Source: Chamaecrista fasciculata
Taxonomy: Eukaryota; Streptophyta; Magnoliopsida; Fabales; Fabaceae
Reading direction: 5' to 3'
DNA: 64,000 bases
NCBI GenBank assembly: GCA_003254925.1
Contig: QANZ01012921.1
Location: 1-64,000 of the forward strand
The translations under genes and the position numbers were made by a program. The notes below the pieces were generated by a model that worked only from the letters and a program-made list of their open reading frames with translations, was not told the DNA's origin and did not search any database. Of this stretch, positions 54,466 through 64,000 are shown piece by piece (within the stretch, counting starts at the first letter, position 1; each line of letters opens with the position of its first letter).

Positions 54466-54684
54466 GGATAAAACTTATATCAAGTTCCTTATATCCTTGC
54501 TATCAAGTTCCACCAATCACAAGTTTTGATTACATTTTCTCTTTTCAATGATTTTGTCATGCAAAAGGTAGTGTTTAATATTCTCTCTCTATCATTGGTC
54601 ATATATAAAATTTTTGTCACGTGTCAAATGTTGATTGGAGAACTTGATAGCAAGGATGCAGGGAACTTGATGTAAGTTTTGTCC
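54466..54684. mobile_element. Small MITE, Mutator-type
   Basis: 219 bp. Inverted ends GGATAAAACTTATATCAAG / GGACAAAACTTACATCAAG and a perfect 9-bp duplication TTTCTCAAA (54457-54465, 54685-54693). A diverged copy of its right end (CAAGGATAGGGGGAAGTTG) lies at about 52158-52185 at the outer edge of the palindrome. Confidence 0.9.
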
Positions 54685-55354
54685 TTTCTCAAATTGGTTC
54701 TAAACTACTGGATGTGACAATATTTCTCTTGTTTCAAATTCGAATATGATGAATTCAGAGTTAAGAGTTACTTTTGACAAGCATTTTCTTTATTTAGTTG
54801 GAATAGTTAATAAACAAGATCAAATCTAGTCTCTAAAGGGAACTACTTCTTTCATAGTAAATCAAATTGGTCATATTTTTCTCATATCAAGTTCAAAAGC
54901 GACTATTTCATAGCTATGTATTAACTCTAGAAGAACTATTTTTCTATTTAGTTGACACTACCGACAAAGGAGCTCAAATAACGCTTTGAAAATAGATCTG
55001 ATACTAAAAGCGAAAATCTTATAATTCTTTTAGAGCTAATACATAGTTTTTTACTTAACGTATTTGGACTTGAAACGAGAAAAATGTGACGAATTTAATT
55101 TTTTTTTATCGTGAAATAAGCAATCCATTTTTTAGACTTGATTTGATCTCATTTGTTGATGACACCAACAAAATAGAAAAAATACTCGTTAAAAACAATT
55201 CATAGTTATGAATTTGTTACAATCAAATTCGAAATAAGATAGATATAATCACTAAAAATTACGAAAATATATAAGATCAATTTGAAACAAATAAAATATT
55301 TAGGACCAATTTGAAACATACATCATTCGTTTCGGATCAATTTGAGGTTTTGAG

Positions 55355-57710
55355 CAAGTTGTACTTAAACGTGTTTTAACTTAAAGGGAGTAAAATATAA
55401 ATTTATTGGAGAAGAAAAAAGAAATGGTGGTCAAGCCACCCTACACACACTCATTTGCAGGGCAATTCAACGATTCCACTCTTCCAGATTTTTCTAAGTG
55501 ATCTGATTAATTAACGGTGCTTACTCGATTTTGTCTTCGAAAAGGTATTTTTGATTTTTCATTTTTACTGCCAAGCGTAGTTGTCTTCTTCTGTAAACGT
55601 TGGAATATCGAGAATTTGATTTAGTCTCTTATGCCTCGTTCTCGTGAAATCAATGCAATTCACTAGTGGTAGAGCGAGATCGGTTTCTTTTGCGGTTTTC
55701 TAATATTGGGTGGTTGTTCTCTGTGTTTACTGAATGAAAGTAAAAATTGAGGTCATAGATTAGTGATTATCTATTCGTTGTGAACCCTTGTATGTAGTTA
55801 AATGGAGGAATATATCGAAAGTTGGAACAAGTATTTGGGACTGGATACAAATAAAAAGATGAGAATGAAGCAAAATGGGAGAGATTGCTGATTAGTGATT
55901 ATCTTTAGGATAGTGGCCTGAAGTTCATTAATTTTCCATTTTTGTTCATTTGCTTCTTTTTCTTTCTTTGTTTTTTTTTCGTCTAGAATTTTAAGGAATT
56001 TGATTAAATTCTGATACTCGCTTTTCCTCTTCCCTTGCCTCCATGACTGGGTGCCAGATTCTATAGTGGGTTTTCATTTATTTGGTTTTCCATTTTGTTT
56101 CTCTGTACCTGTAGAATGCTAACGATACTCCTTCTTTCTGCTTTCTGTCCTTCCTACAAAATTTCTTTTTATATCCTTCAAAAAGGTTGAAATGTTTTTT
56201 TGGGGGATGTACAATCTAATGCATTATTATGATATAGTTTCATGGGGATATTTATGATTAAGTTGTAATTTGAGAATTAGGACTTGAATCTGGGCATTGA
56301 TGGTTTACGTATTATTTGTAATTTGGGATTGTTTTGGTCTTTTGATATTATCCCATACTGGTAGGATTCTTGAGTTGTTGGCTAGGAAGCATGGACATAA
56401 TATAGAAAATATCACTAACACAGACACTGACATTACAAAAATATGTATCTATATGTAATCGAAAGTGTTTTGATTTGTCCAATAGGTGCGTTGGACACTG
56501 AGACGACACTCTTTTGGATTGTGCATATTTTGTCCTTTAGGTAACTTATGTGTTTGGATTTTTGTAGTTTCGGTTAATTATGATTTGTGTGGGTTTCTTA
56601 TATAAGGTATACTGTTAGTGAGGAATTTACTCCTTGAATTTAACAAAGAGTATTTCAGATTGTCTTTTTTTGGGGGTCAATTTCCTTAGTTCTTCTTTCT
56701 GTTCTACGTGTTCAGAATACATTTAACATCTAATAACTTTTATGTGCAAGTGGGAGTCCATGATCAATCTCTTTGGGCTTATATGTTTGTAATACTTTTA
56801 TTTGGTTTGAGAATAATTATTATGTCCTACCTTTCTTCACCAAATTATCAAGAAGTTTCTATTTTGAAAGCAACAACGTTTTATAAAAGACAAGTAAATA
56901 AAACAATTAAGTGAATATGGATTTCACTGGTTTCTATTTCCACCTGAAACTGCCACATGATGTTGGGAGATTGCACAAGGGCTTTGAGTTATATTTATTC
57001 ATCGTGTTTATCGTAGCAATGAAATGACTTTCAAGGAGGTCCCATCTGATGGCAATGGCAGCAATAATATTTTGCTCAAATTAAGTAATCCTAGAGGATT
57101 TGGTTTAACCGTTTAGGAGTCTAGTTTCAGTGGATCTAGAACTCTCAGCTGTGGCAGCTTGTATGAAAAGATATTAAACACGATAAAATTTTTCCAGTAA
57201 TAAGATTGGAATATTACTTATTTATCACATAATATTCTTGGGCACTAGCTCTAGCCAAGCCCTGGAAGCTGAAGTGTTGAAAGTACTTTAGAGTAGCTTG
57301 TGGACTTAATTTTGTGATGGATGTCTTCTAGACATAGCTAAATAGGTGGAACGCTGTAGAAGCCTACAAAGTACAAACACTTGGTGTGTGAAGGGTTTTT
57401 TTATTATTATAGTTAATTGCGGTTTCTGTGTTATATAATTAACATATGGCTTCTCCCATTTTGGTTCTCTAATTCTGGGATAGATTATATGGGAGTTGGA
57501 TCATGGATCTTCTCACTCATTCTGGTGCAACTGCATCATTGTGCTGATTCTTGTGTCAATTTTTCAGTGTTCACTCTCTCTTTCTCTCTCTCTCACTTTC
57601 ATGAAGCATCAAACCTAGTGAGCTTTCATCTTTTCCTCCGTCTTTTAACTTTCCATGCTTCTTTTTGGTCAGAACGCCTTCAGGTCCCAAGGTTAATTTC
57701 AGATTGATAA
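55355..57710 (+). other. DPM3 leader exon and 5' intron
   Basis: A likely untranslated first exon ends at about 55544 (TCTTCGAAAAG|GTATTT) and is joined to DNA just upstream of the DPM3 start (acceptor TTTTGGTCAG or CCTTCAG near 57674-57683). The intron of about 2.1 kb has only short chance ORFs. Confidence 0.5.
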
Positions 57711-57812
57711 ATGAAGCATATTGCAAAGATTATGGCATTGTTAATGGCCATCACTGCATTATGGGTCGGCCTTCTACAAACTTCTGTAGTTCCACGCAGC
57801 CATACGTGGTTG
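57711..57812 (+). CDS. DPM3: DPM3 exon 1
   Basis: MKHIAKIMALLMAITALWVG and on to SHTWL; donor TTG|GTGAGT. Confidence 0.9.
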
Positions 57813-60323
57813 GTGAGTGTCTCATTATTCTTGCTTTATGTTGTTGATTGATTGATCTATTTATTGGCCAAAACCATATTTTGGTCCCTAATGTTTTTTT
57901 GTTCTGTTTTGATCCTTAATGTTTCCCAATAGTTTTGTTTTGGTCCTTATTAAGTTTCATAATTGGTTCCTAACTAATGAATGTGGTCATATCTCTCGTT
58001 TTAAGTCCGATTGCGATGAAATCGGAGCTACGAGTTACATTTGATGAGTTCTTTCTTTGTCCAATTGGGACCATCAACAAACAAAATGATTTCGGGCCTG
58101 AAAATGGGACTCTTGTTTCATGAATTTGGTCATATCTCTCTCGTCTCAAGTTTGAATGCAATGAAATCGGAGCCACAAGTTACTCTTTTCAAGTTCTTTC
58201 TCTATACAGTTGAGGTTGTTTGCAAACGTGGTCAAATAATGCTCTGAAAGTGTGTTTGGTCAAAACATCGATATCAATTTTCAAAGTGCTATTTGACCTC
58301 GTTTGCAACGGTCCCAATTGGACAGAGAAAAACTTTGTCAAGAGCAACTCGTAACTCTGATTTTGTCACGTTCGAACTTGAAACAAGAGAGATATGACGA
58401 ACTTCATGAAATGAGTAGCCCACTTTCAAGCTCAATTTCAGGCCCGATTTGATTTCATTTGTTGACGGCCCCAACTGAACAAAGAAAGAAAAAGAACTCA
58501 TCAGATGTGACTCGTAGCTCTGATTTCATCACATTCGGACATGAAATAAGAGAGAAATATGACTATATTCAATAGTTAAAGACCAAAACACAACTTTTAG
58601 GTAACATTAAGGACCAAAATGAAACAAAAAAATATTAGAGATTAAAACAGAATTTAGGGTCAACATTAAGGACCAAAATAGGGTTTTGGCCGTTATTTAT
58701 TTTATCACATAATGTTATCATGCATAATGCTCACTGTGTGCTGTTTCTATCCTATTTGCCAGCTACCTATATATTTTATTGTGTCTTTAGGATGCTACGG
58801 TTTGTTGATGGTTGGAGTTGGTCTAATGCAATTTCCAACCTGTCCTCAAGAAGCTATCCTGTTACAGCAGGTAGTTATTATTATTATTTTTTCTCTGAGG
58901 ACTAGATATTTCTTCAATTATAATCATGTCAATTTCTGTTTTTCTGGTTTTCCAAGTTCCAACTGTTCCTTGATGCATGACCACATGTGTGCGTTTCAAA
59001 TCTCTTTCTCCTTAGAAATAGGGGCCAACAAAAAGGTTGGGGAATTTTGATGTAATTAGCAAGTATGAACAGAAATTCGAGTTTTTGGGAAAGAGCAAGT
59101 TCTACATATATATTTAAAGATAAAAAGAAGAGCATAGCTATCATCTATTTACTGCTGGATAAGATTTCATTAAGCATTATAGTACCACAAACGATCCACT
59201 TAATTTTTTCTTTCTTTTAATTTTTTGTATATTATTTTTATAATATATTGATGTTTTGTAACTTATTTTCCAGTTAGGTTTGTATTCAAGTATGCGAAAT
59301 TCATGTGCTACATTTTGGCTTGTCAATTTTCTGGATGTGTTTTTCAATATATATGTTGAAGTGTCTTACTTTAGAGAGACCAAAACATAAATAAGATGGT
59401 TCAATTGCTTGTGCCCTATCTTAAAGTAAATTTGTCCCGACTTCTAGGATGATCTAGACATTGAGTGGATGGTTTCTGCTTCTCATTCCAACTTTCTTAC
59501 ATACATAGGTCATTCTCACATGTTCCCATATGTTAATTCGTTTAAGTATCTTTACCATGCTATCAATTTGTTTGCGAAAAGTAGAAGATATGCCAAGCTA
59601 TATGATACATTATTTGTCCTGAAACTACAGATCAAATGCAAGTTTGTTTCTTAACCTTTTGCTGCCATTAAGAGCAGCATGAACGGAAAAAGTGTTGAAT
59701 ATGCTCCTGCTATTCTTCCATTCTGGATTCCTTGTTCAAGAGGTGGATAAAATTGAGAGTAAATTAATGATTTAATCCTGAAAGATAGATTTCTCAATTT
59801 AGTCCTTAAAAGATAGAATTATAAGATTTTGTCCTTTTGTTAAATATACTAACTAAAAATTAATGGTAAATCTGATGATCTTCTAAATTTTTGTTGACAT
59901 TATACTCAATAATTGATGTTATAAAAGTTATATTAAATGTTAAATTTGGATTGATATTTCATCAAAAGGACTAAATTGATTGTAATTATATCTTTCATGG
60001 ACTAAATCTTACAATTTCATCTTTCAATCGTGTTAAATTGAGAAATTTATCATCTCTCGACCAAATCATTGATTTACTCAAATTTTTATTATTGTAATGG
60101 AGTTCTCTAGTTTGTCCTCTTAAATGCTTCTCTAGTCTCTACTAATTCTCTGAGGCAGAATTATATCGTTGCAGCTTAAATTAAAACCATCAATATGGTC
60201 TACAATATTCAGGTTTTTAACATATCACTATGTTAGAACATTGCTTATTTTGCTTCTTTTTAGGACATTGTGGAAGCCAAAGAATATCTGAAGCAAAGAG
60301 GAGTTGATATTGGTTCCAGCTGA
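57711..60323 (+). CDS. DPM3: Dolichol-phosphate mannosyltransferase subunit 3
   Basis: Three coding exons: 57711-57812, 58763-58870 and 60264-60323; 102 + 108 + 60 nt, all phase 0, 89 codons, normal size for DPM3. It has two hydrophobic segments (ALLMAITALWVGLLQ; IYFIVSLGCYGLLMVGVGL) joined by PRSHTWLLP, then MQFPTCPQEA and a C-terminal coiled helix (DIVEAKEYLKQRGVDIGSS). Family knowledge: DPM3 anchors the catalytic DPM1 in the ER membrane to make dolichol-phosphate mannose for N-glycans and GPI anchors. The start is the first ATG of the conserved MKHI. It looks intact. Confidence 0.93.
57866..58692. mobile_element. Foldback MULE in DPM3 intron
   Basis: Inverted ends GGCCAAAACCATATTTTGGT / GGCCAAAACCCTATTTTGGT; flanking 9-mers CTATTTATT (57857-57865) and TTATTTATT (58693-58701). 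The inside is two direct copies of a CATATCTCTCGT...GAAATCGGAGC unit followed by two inverted ones. It lies in intron 1 of an apparently intact gene, so it is presumably spliced out. Confidence 0.85.
58763..58870 (+). CDS. DPM3: DPM3 exon 2
   Basis: Acceptor TATTTGCCAG; LPIYFIVSLGCYGLLMVGVG to EAILLQQ; donor CAG|GTAGTT. Confidence 0.9.
60264..60323 (+). CDS. DPM3: DPM3 exon 3
   Basis: Acceptor TTCTTTTTAG; DIVEAKEYLKQRGVDIGSS and TGA. Confidence 0.9.
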   Translation, partial: DIVEAKEYLKQRGVDIGSS

Positions 60324-61762
60324 CGTGATAATCTCTAGCAATTACCTAATCATAGCAATGTTGTAACTGCTTAGGTTTTCTGCAACTGTAAAGGGATTTT
60401 GTTTTCCTGCGAACGTTTCATTCAAGTTGCAAGTTTATTGTTATTATTTGTTTTTTCTGGAAAATGATGAAACTGGATGCTATTTAGGTTTGAGCATTAC
60501 TTGCTGAGGGAGATTAGGTAAGTAGCTTCGGATGAAAGCCATGTAAACCAGAATCTCAGGAATTTTGTTCATGGATGTGAGAACTTGTAGCCTGTACAGC
60601 CACCTAAAGAGTTTGAAAGTTTAAGGTTTAAACACAAAATTCCCGGAACTTTGAAAAGTGATGAAAAACTTCTAAACTAAAACAATCACATTTTTAAGTT
60701 CAAGATTGGTTTGACCATCCCAATGAAGGAGACACAATGTCATTCTGGAATTGTCAAAAGTAGCCTGTTTTTGCAATAGCATTCATCTTTTTGAAGGAAA
60801 ACAGGATTTCCCAGTTGGCAACTTCCATTCATCATAAGGGAATAGTGTTTCAGTTTTACATTAATGGTAAAAAATAAATGGAAATCCGTGATAAATTTTC
60901 TGCTTCTGGGATCGCTGACGATCAAGCCCTACTGTGTGATCTATGAAGTTTTGTACCAACCCTGTGGAAAGAACTTGAAAAATATCTAAAACATGATTGG
61001 AATCAACTGGAGATTAAGTGCAAACTGGCTGGTTTAGCAAAAAAAAAAAAGGCAACAAAATTTATCTTCCTACAAGTGTGTTGCCTTTTTTTTTTTTTGT
61101 TATAGTGACTTGATATATTTCTTTATCACAAAAACCTTTCATAATTTGGAATTATTTCTCAATATAGGGACCACAGAATGATGCTATATATGCAGAACAT
61201 GCATGGATGTTAAAATTGGTTGATGTCTTCTAAGGGTTCCTTAGGGCACAGAGATCTTTAAAAGATGAGATGGCAAATACAAGTATGTGATTTCTAATGC
61301 CGTTTTCCATTTACTTCTCTGTTGATGTTTTCATTGTATGCAATGCAATATCCTCAACTGTAAAAGAGCATTATTGAAGCCTTCCACACATCCAGATTTC
61401 TGTTTCTAATCGTGCATCCTCTACACTCTGTTTTGGAGTTGGAATTTTTAATTCCTCATCTCTCCTTCTATTAACAGTAGTAGATGGCAAGAATACGACA
61501 TGCAACGCTTCAAATTGAATGAAAATTGACCTTCTAAACTAATATAGCAACTTTACACTACCCCTGAATTAAAAATGATTAAATTGAAGGAAAGAGACAT
61601 GTTAATAAACCCAAACCGTTATTGATGCAAGACAGTAGGGGTTGCCATTATCCGACAATGTAATCAACCATCATAATTTTGATATTTAAAATTCTTAACA
61701 GCTTGCCTTTCTATTCCATCTCTCAACCACCATTTAATTATAATATTCAACATTTCAAGTAA
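60324..61762. other. DPM3 3' side and spacer
   Basis: Presumed DPM3 3' untranslated region to about 60450, then AT-rich spacer. An A11/T13 inverted pair lies at 61039-61098 (GGCAACAAAATTTATC... around it). No gene seen. Confidence 0.5.
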
Positions 61763-62146
61763 GTTAAAAGTGCATTCAACACCTTCATTGATGATAAGGA
61801 ATTGAAGATTGGGGATCAGCTTTCACCTTCTCTTCTTAAAGCTATTGAAGAATCAAGGATTTCTATTGCTGTTCTATCAGAAAACTATGCATCTTCCACA
61901 TGGTGTCTTGAAGAACTTTGCAAAATCCTTGAGTGCAAGGACAAAAACAAACAGCTTGTATGGCCAATATTTTACAAGGTGCCTCCATCAGATATACGAC
62001 ATCAAAGGAAAACTTATGAAGAAGCTATGACTGAACATGAAAAAAGGTTCATAAATGATCCAGAGAGGGTTCTCAAGTGGAGGTCAGCTTTGTCTCACGT
62101 TGCCTCTTTGAAAGGTTGGGAATGGCATCCTAAGACTGATGGGTAT
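61763..62146 (+). pseudogene. Partial TIR exon
   Basis: Shows the TIR motifs SRISIAVLSENYASSTWCLE, then ELCKILECK, VWPIFYKVPPSDIRHQ and WRSALSHVASLKGWEW. The region before the FIDD block (usually including FLSFRGED) is absent, probably including the nucleotide-handling loop, so enzymatic TIR activity is unlikely. Confidence 0.75.
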
Positions 62147-62434
62147 GTAAATTCTATTTATTAATTACTTTTATATTTTAAAGTTCCATAATGCTTAGTA
62201 GCTGCTAATATATGACTATTACTAGGTAAAACATTGCCCTTGCAAATCAGGGGAATGCTGAAACATAAAGTTTGTAGTTCTAAATCTAAATATTGTTTCA
62301 AAAGTACATAGAGTGTTCTGAATTTATATATTTTCAGCCTATTCCATATTTTCGAAGAAATCAAATATGAATTTTACTTAAAGCATTCAAAAAAATCTGG
62401 ATATGAATTAGCTTCATGATTTTCTTTTTACAAG

Positions 62435-63526
62435 TACAAGTATGAATTTATCCAAGAGATTGTGAAAATGACAGTGAATAAATTACACCGAGAACATATA
62501 TATGTTGGCAAAAATGTAATTGGTCACCACAGTCGCTTAGAGGAAGTGACATCACTATTATTTGAATACAATGATAAAGTTTGTATGCTGGGAATTCATG
62601 GTACCGGGGGAATCGGGAAAACAACACTTGCCAAAGCTCTATATAACTTGATTGTTGATGATTTTGAATGTGCAGCTTTTGTTGGTGGCATTAGAGAAAG
62701 ATCAAAGGGATACAACACCATGTTGCAACTTCAAGAGCAACTTTTATCTCAATTGCTTAAAGAAAAAGGTATCAAATTATGCAGTGTCGGTGAAGGTGCT
62801 GTCAGATTGAAAAACAAACTTTGCCATCGAAAAGTTCTTATGGTTCTTGATGATGTAGACAAACGCGAGCAGTTAGAAAAACTTGCAGGTGGATATGACT
62901 GGTTTGGTTGTGGCAGTAGGATTATTATAACAAGAGATAAGCATTTGCTAAAGGCTCATAAGGTTGAAAAGAGTTATGAAGTGAGGCTACTAAACAAACA
63001 TGATGCTCTTGAGTTGTTTTGTTGGAATGCCTTCAAAATGAGCCGACCTCCAAAAAGTTATGAAGATGTCTCTAATCGTGCAGTGGGATATGCTCAGGGC
63101 CTTCCCCTGGCTTTAGAAGTAATAGGCTGCAATTTGATTGGTAAAAGTGTAGAAGAATGTAAATGTGCTTTAGAACAGTATGAGAGGATTCCTGAGAGAG
63201 AGATTCATGACATACTCAAAGTAAGCTATGATGGCTTAGAAGAAAATGCAAAGAACATTTTCCTTGACATTGCTTGTTTCTTCAAAGGATATGAATCTCA
63301 ATATGTTGAAAATATTCTAGCTGCATGTGATTTTGGGCCAAAATATTACATAAGAGTCCTTGTTGATAAATCTCTGCTATATAATGAAAATGGTTGCTTG
63401 ATGATGCATGATCTAATACAAGACTTGGGGGAAGAAATTGTTAGGCAGGAAGCACCATCAAAACCTGGGGAACGAAGTAGACTGTTCCGTCATGAGGATG
63501 TTATCAGAGTATTAATTGAAAATTCG
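62435..63526 (+). CDS. NB-ARC exon of TNL gene
   Basis: All NB-ARC signatures in order: P-loop GIHGTGGIGKTTLAKALYN, kinase-2 KVLMVLDDVD, RNBS-B GSRIIITRDKHLL, GLPL (AQGLPLALEVIG), RNBS-D (IFLDIACFFKGY), and MHD (MMHDLIQDLGEEIVRQE). Lys of the P-loop and both Asp of kinase-2 are present. The aspartate that ends kinase-2 is usual for TIR-class receptors. The exon ends ENS|GTAACA. The acceptor is either at 62435 or 62441 (ACAAG|TACAAG|TATG). Confidence 0.85.
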
Positions 63527-63589
63527 GTAACATTCTTACTTTTATCACTATTAGTTTTTTTTTTATAAATTTTATTTTCTTGTTGGTTA

Positions 63590-64000
63590 AAGGTTCACTT
63601 TGGTCCTAAATGTATGCCTTGATGTTCATTTTGGTCCATTATGTTTCAAAATATTCAAATTGGTCCTAAGTGTTTGCAAAATGTTTCATTTTGGTCCCAA
63701 CAATTGAATATGGCTTGCTTCAAGTTCAAACGTGATTAGTTTAGAGCTATGTATTGTTCTTGAAGAGTACTTTCTCTCTCCGGTTGGAGCCGTCAGCAAA
63801 CAAGGTCAAATCGGTCCTAAAAGTAGACTTCTCATTTCTTGGTCAAACAAGGAAGGTTTATTATATCTCTCTCGTTTCAAATTCGAATGCGACGAATTCA
63901 GAGCTACGAGTTCCTCTTAACAAGTCCTTTGAACTTGAAATGAGAGACGAGAGAAATATGATCAAATTCAATAGTTTGGGACCAAAATGAAACATTTTAC
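63590..64000. mobile_element. Foldback MULE family member, cut by window end
   Basis: TTTTGGTCC phrases and the core GAATGCGACGAATTCAGAGC, TCTCGTTTCAAATTCG match the family at 17723, 52040 and 57866. It lies in the intron after the NB-ARC exon. The right end is outside the window. Confidence 0.7.

Larger units (their letters stand above)
52040..55354. mobile_element. Foldback MULE family member with nested inserts
   Basis: Outer ends GGTCAAAACCACAAATTCG and, reversed, GCTCAAAACCTCAAATTGAT. The body phrases (AAATTCGAATATGATGAATT, ATTTGTTGATGACACC) mark the same foldback family as 17723-23448. No clear target duplication. It hosts the long palindrome (52189-54443) and a small MITE (54466-54684). 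Confidence 0.55.
61763..63526 (+). pseudogene. TIR-NBS disease-resistance gene, 5'-truncated
   Basis: Plant intracellular immune receptor type (TNL). The TIR exon (61763-62146) starts in mid-domain at SAFNTFIDDKELKIGDQLSP, right after a TAA at 61760, so the first strands and helix of TIR are missing. The NB-ARC exon (62435-63526) is open for 364 codons. LRR exons would lie beyond a foldback element from 63590 and outside the window. The joint between exons is phase-compatible only if the donor TAT|GTAAAT at 62146 is used; the nearer GG|GTATGT donor would cause a frameshift. Probably non-functional as a full receptor, but a TIR-NB transcript cannot be excluded. Confidence 0.75.

Noticed and set aside
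57417-57707. 96-codon ORF upstream of DPM3
   Set aside because: Lies in the 5' intron/leader in a different frame from DPM3 and has no domain; a signal-peptide-like look comes from T-rich DNA.

Overview
The window reads as plant nuclear DNA from a dicot, most likely a papilionoid legume. Three things point that way: AT-rich, intron-rich genes with close plant homologues (FHA2, DPM3, APD1 types), a TIR-NBS resistance gene whose wording resembles legume TNLs, and a very dense, nested load of plant transposons (Mutator foldbacks, hAT, PIF/Tourist, CACTA, Ty3/gypsy, LINE, Au-type SINE). The species call is inference. Three single N positions (24587, 31266, 46507) mark sequencing or assembly problems, two of them inside homopolymer runs.

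Layout. 1-5650 is transposon remnants: a Mutator-derived ORF on the minus strand, a PIF/Tourist-like element and a hAT-like MITE. From about 5650 to 47705 the window holds three tandem, decayed copies of one locus, an AP2-domain gene of the At4g13040/APD1 type (called A, B and C here). Each copy keeps the short exon beginning MVSL/MVCF. Only A keeps the AP2 exon, and only B keeps the two linker exons. B and C share small differences against A, so the B/C split is probably the younger one. The copies have been opened by many insertions. Each can be recognised because another copy preserves the empty site: a four-level nest (foldback MULE > hAT > CACTA > foldback, 17723-23448), a Pack-MULE carrying a captured RRM-type gene fragment (23515-25397), a foldback MULE (37286-37752), a 5.1 kb Ty3/gypsy element with one nearly deleted LTR (37879-42952), and three relatives of a spliced, retroelement-associated ORF (7841-11400, 27289-29458, 31556-32335).

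The right third holds the genes most likely to be functional. An FHA2-type forkhead-associated protein lies on the minus strand (48043-51904, three exons, 335 codons, phases consistent). A dolichol-phosphate-mannose synthase subunit 3 gene lies on the plus strand (coding exons 57711-60323, 89 codons). The two are divergent, and about 3.3 kb of nested foldback and palindromic transposon DNA sits between them. The last gene is a 5'-truncated TIR-NBS resistance gene (61763-63526) whose LRR part, if present, lies beyond the window.

The unusual content is architectural: tandem gene copies serving as empty-site controls for TE insertions, a roughly 2.2 kb near-palindrome carrying the same ORF on both strands, and a spliced accessory retroelement ORF whose intron position and phase agree across three divergent copies. 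No clearly new functional system could be established from sequence alone.
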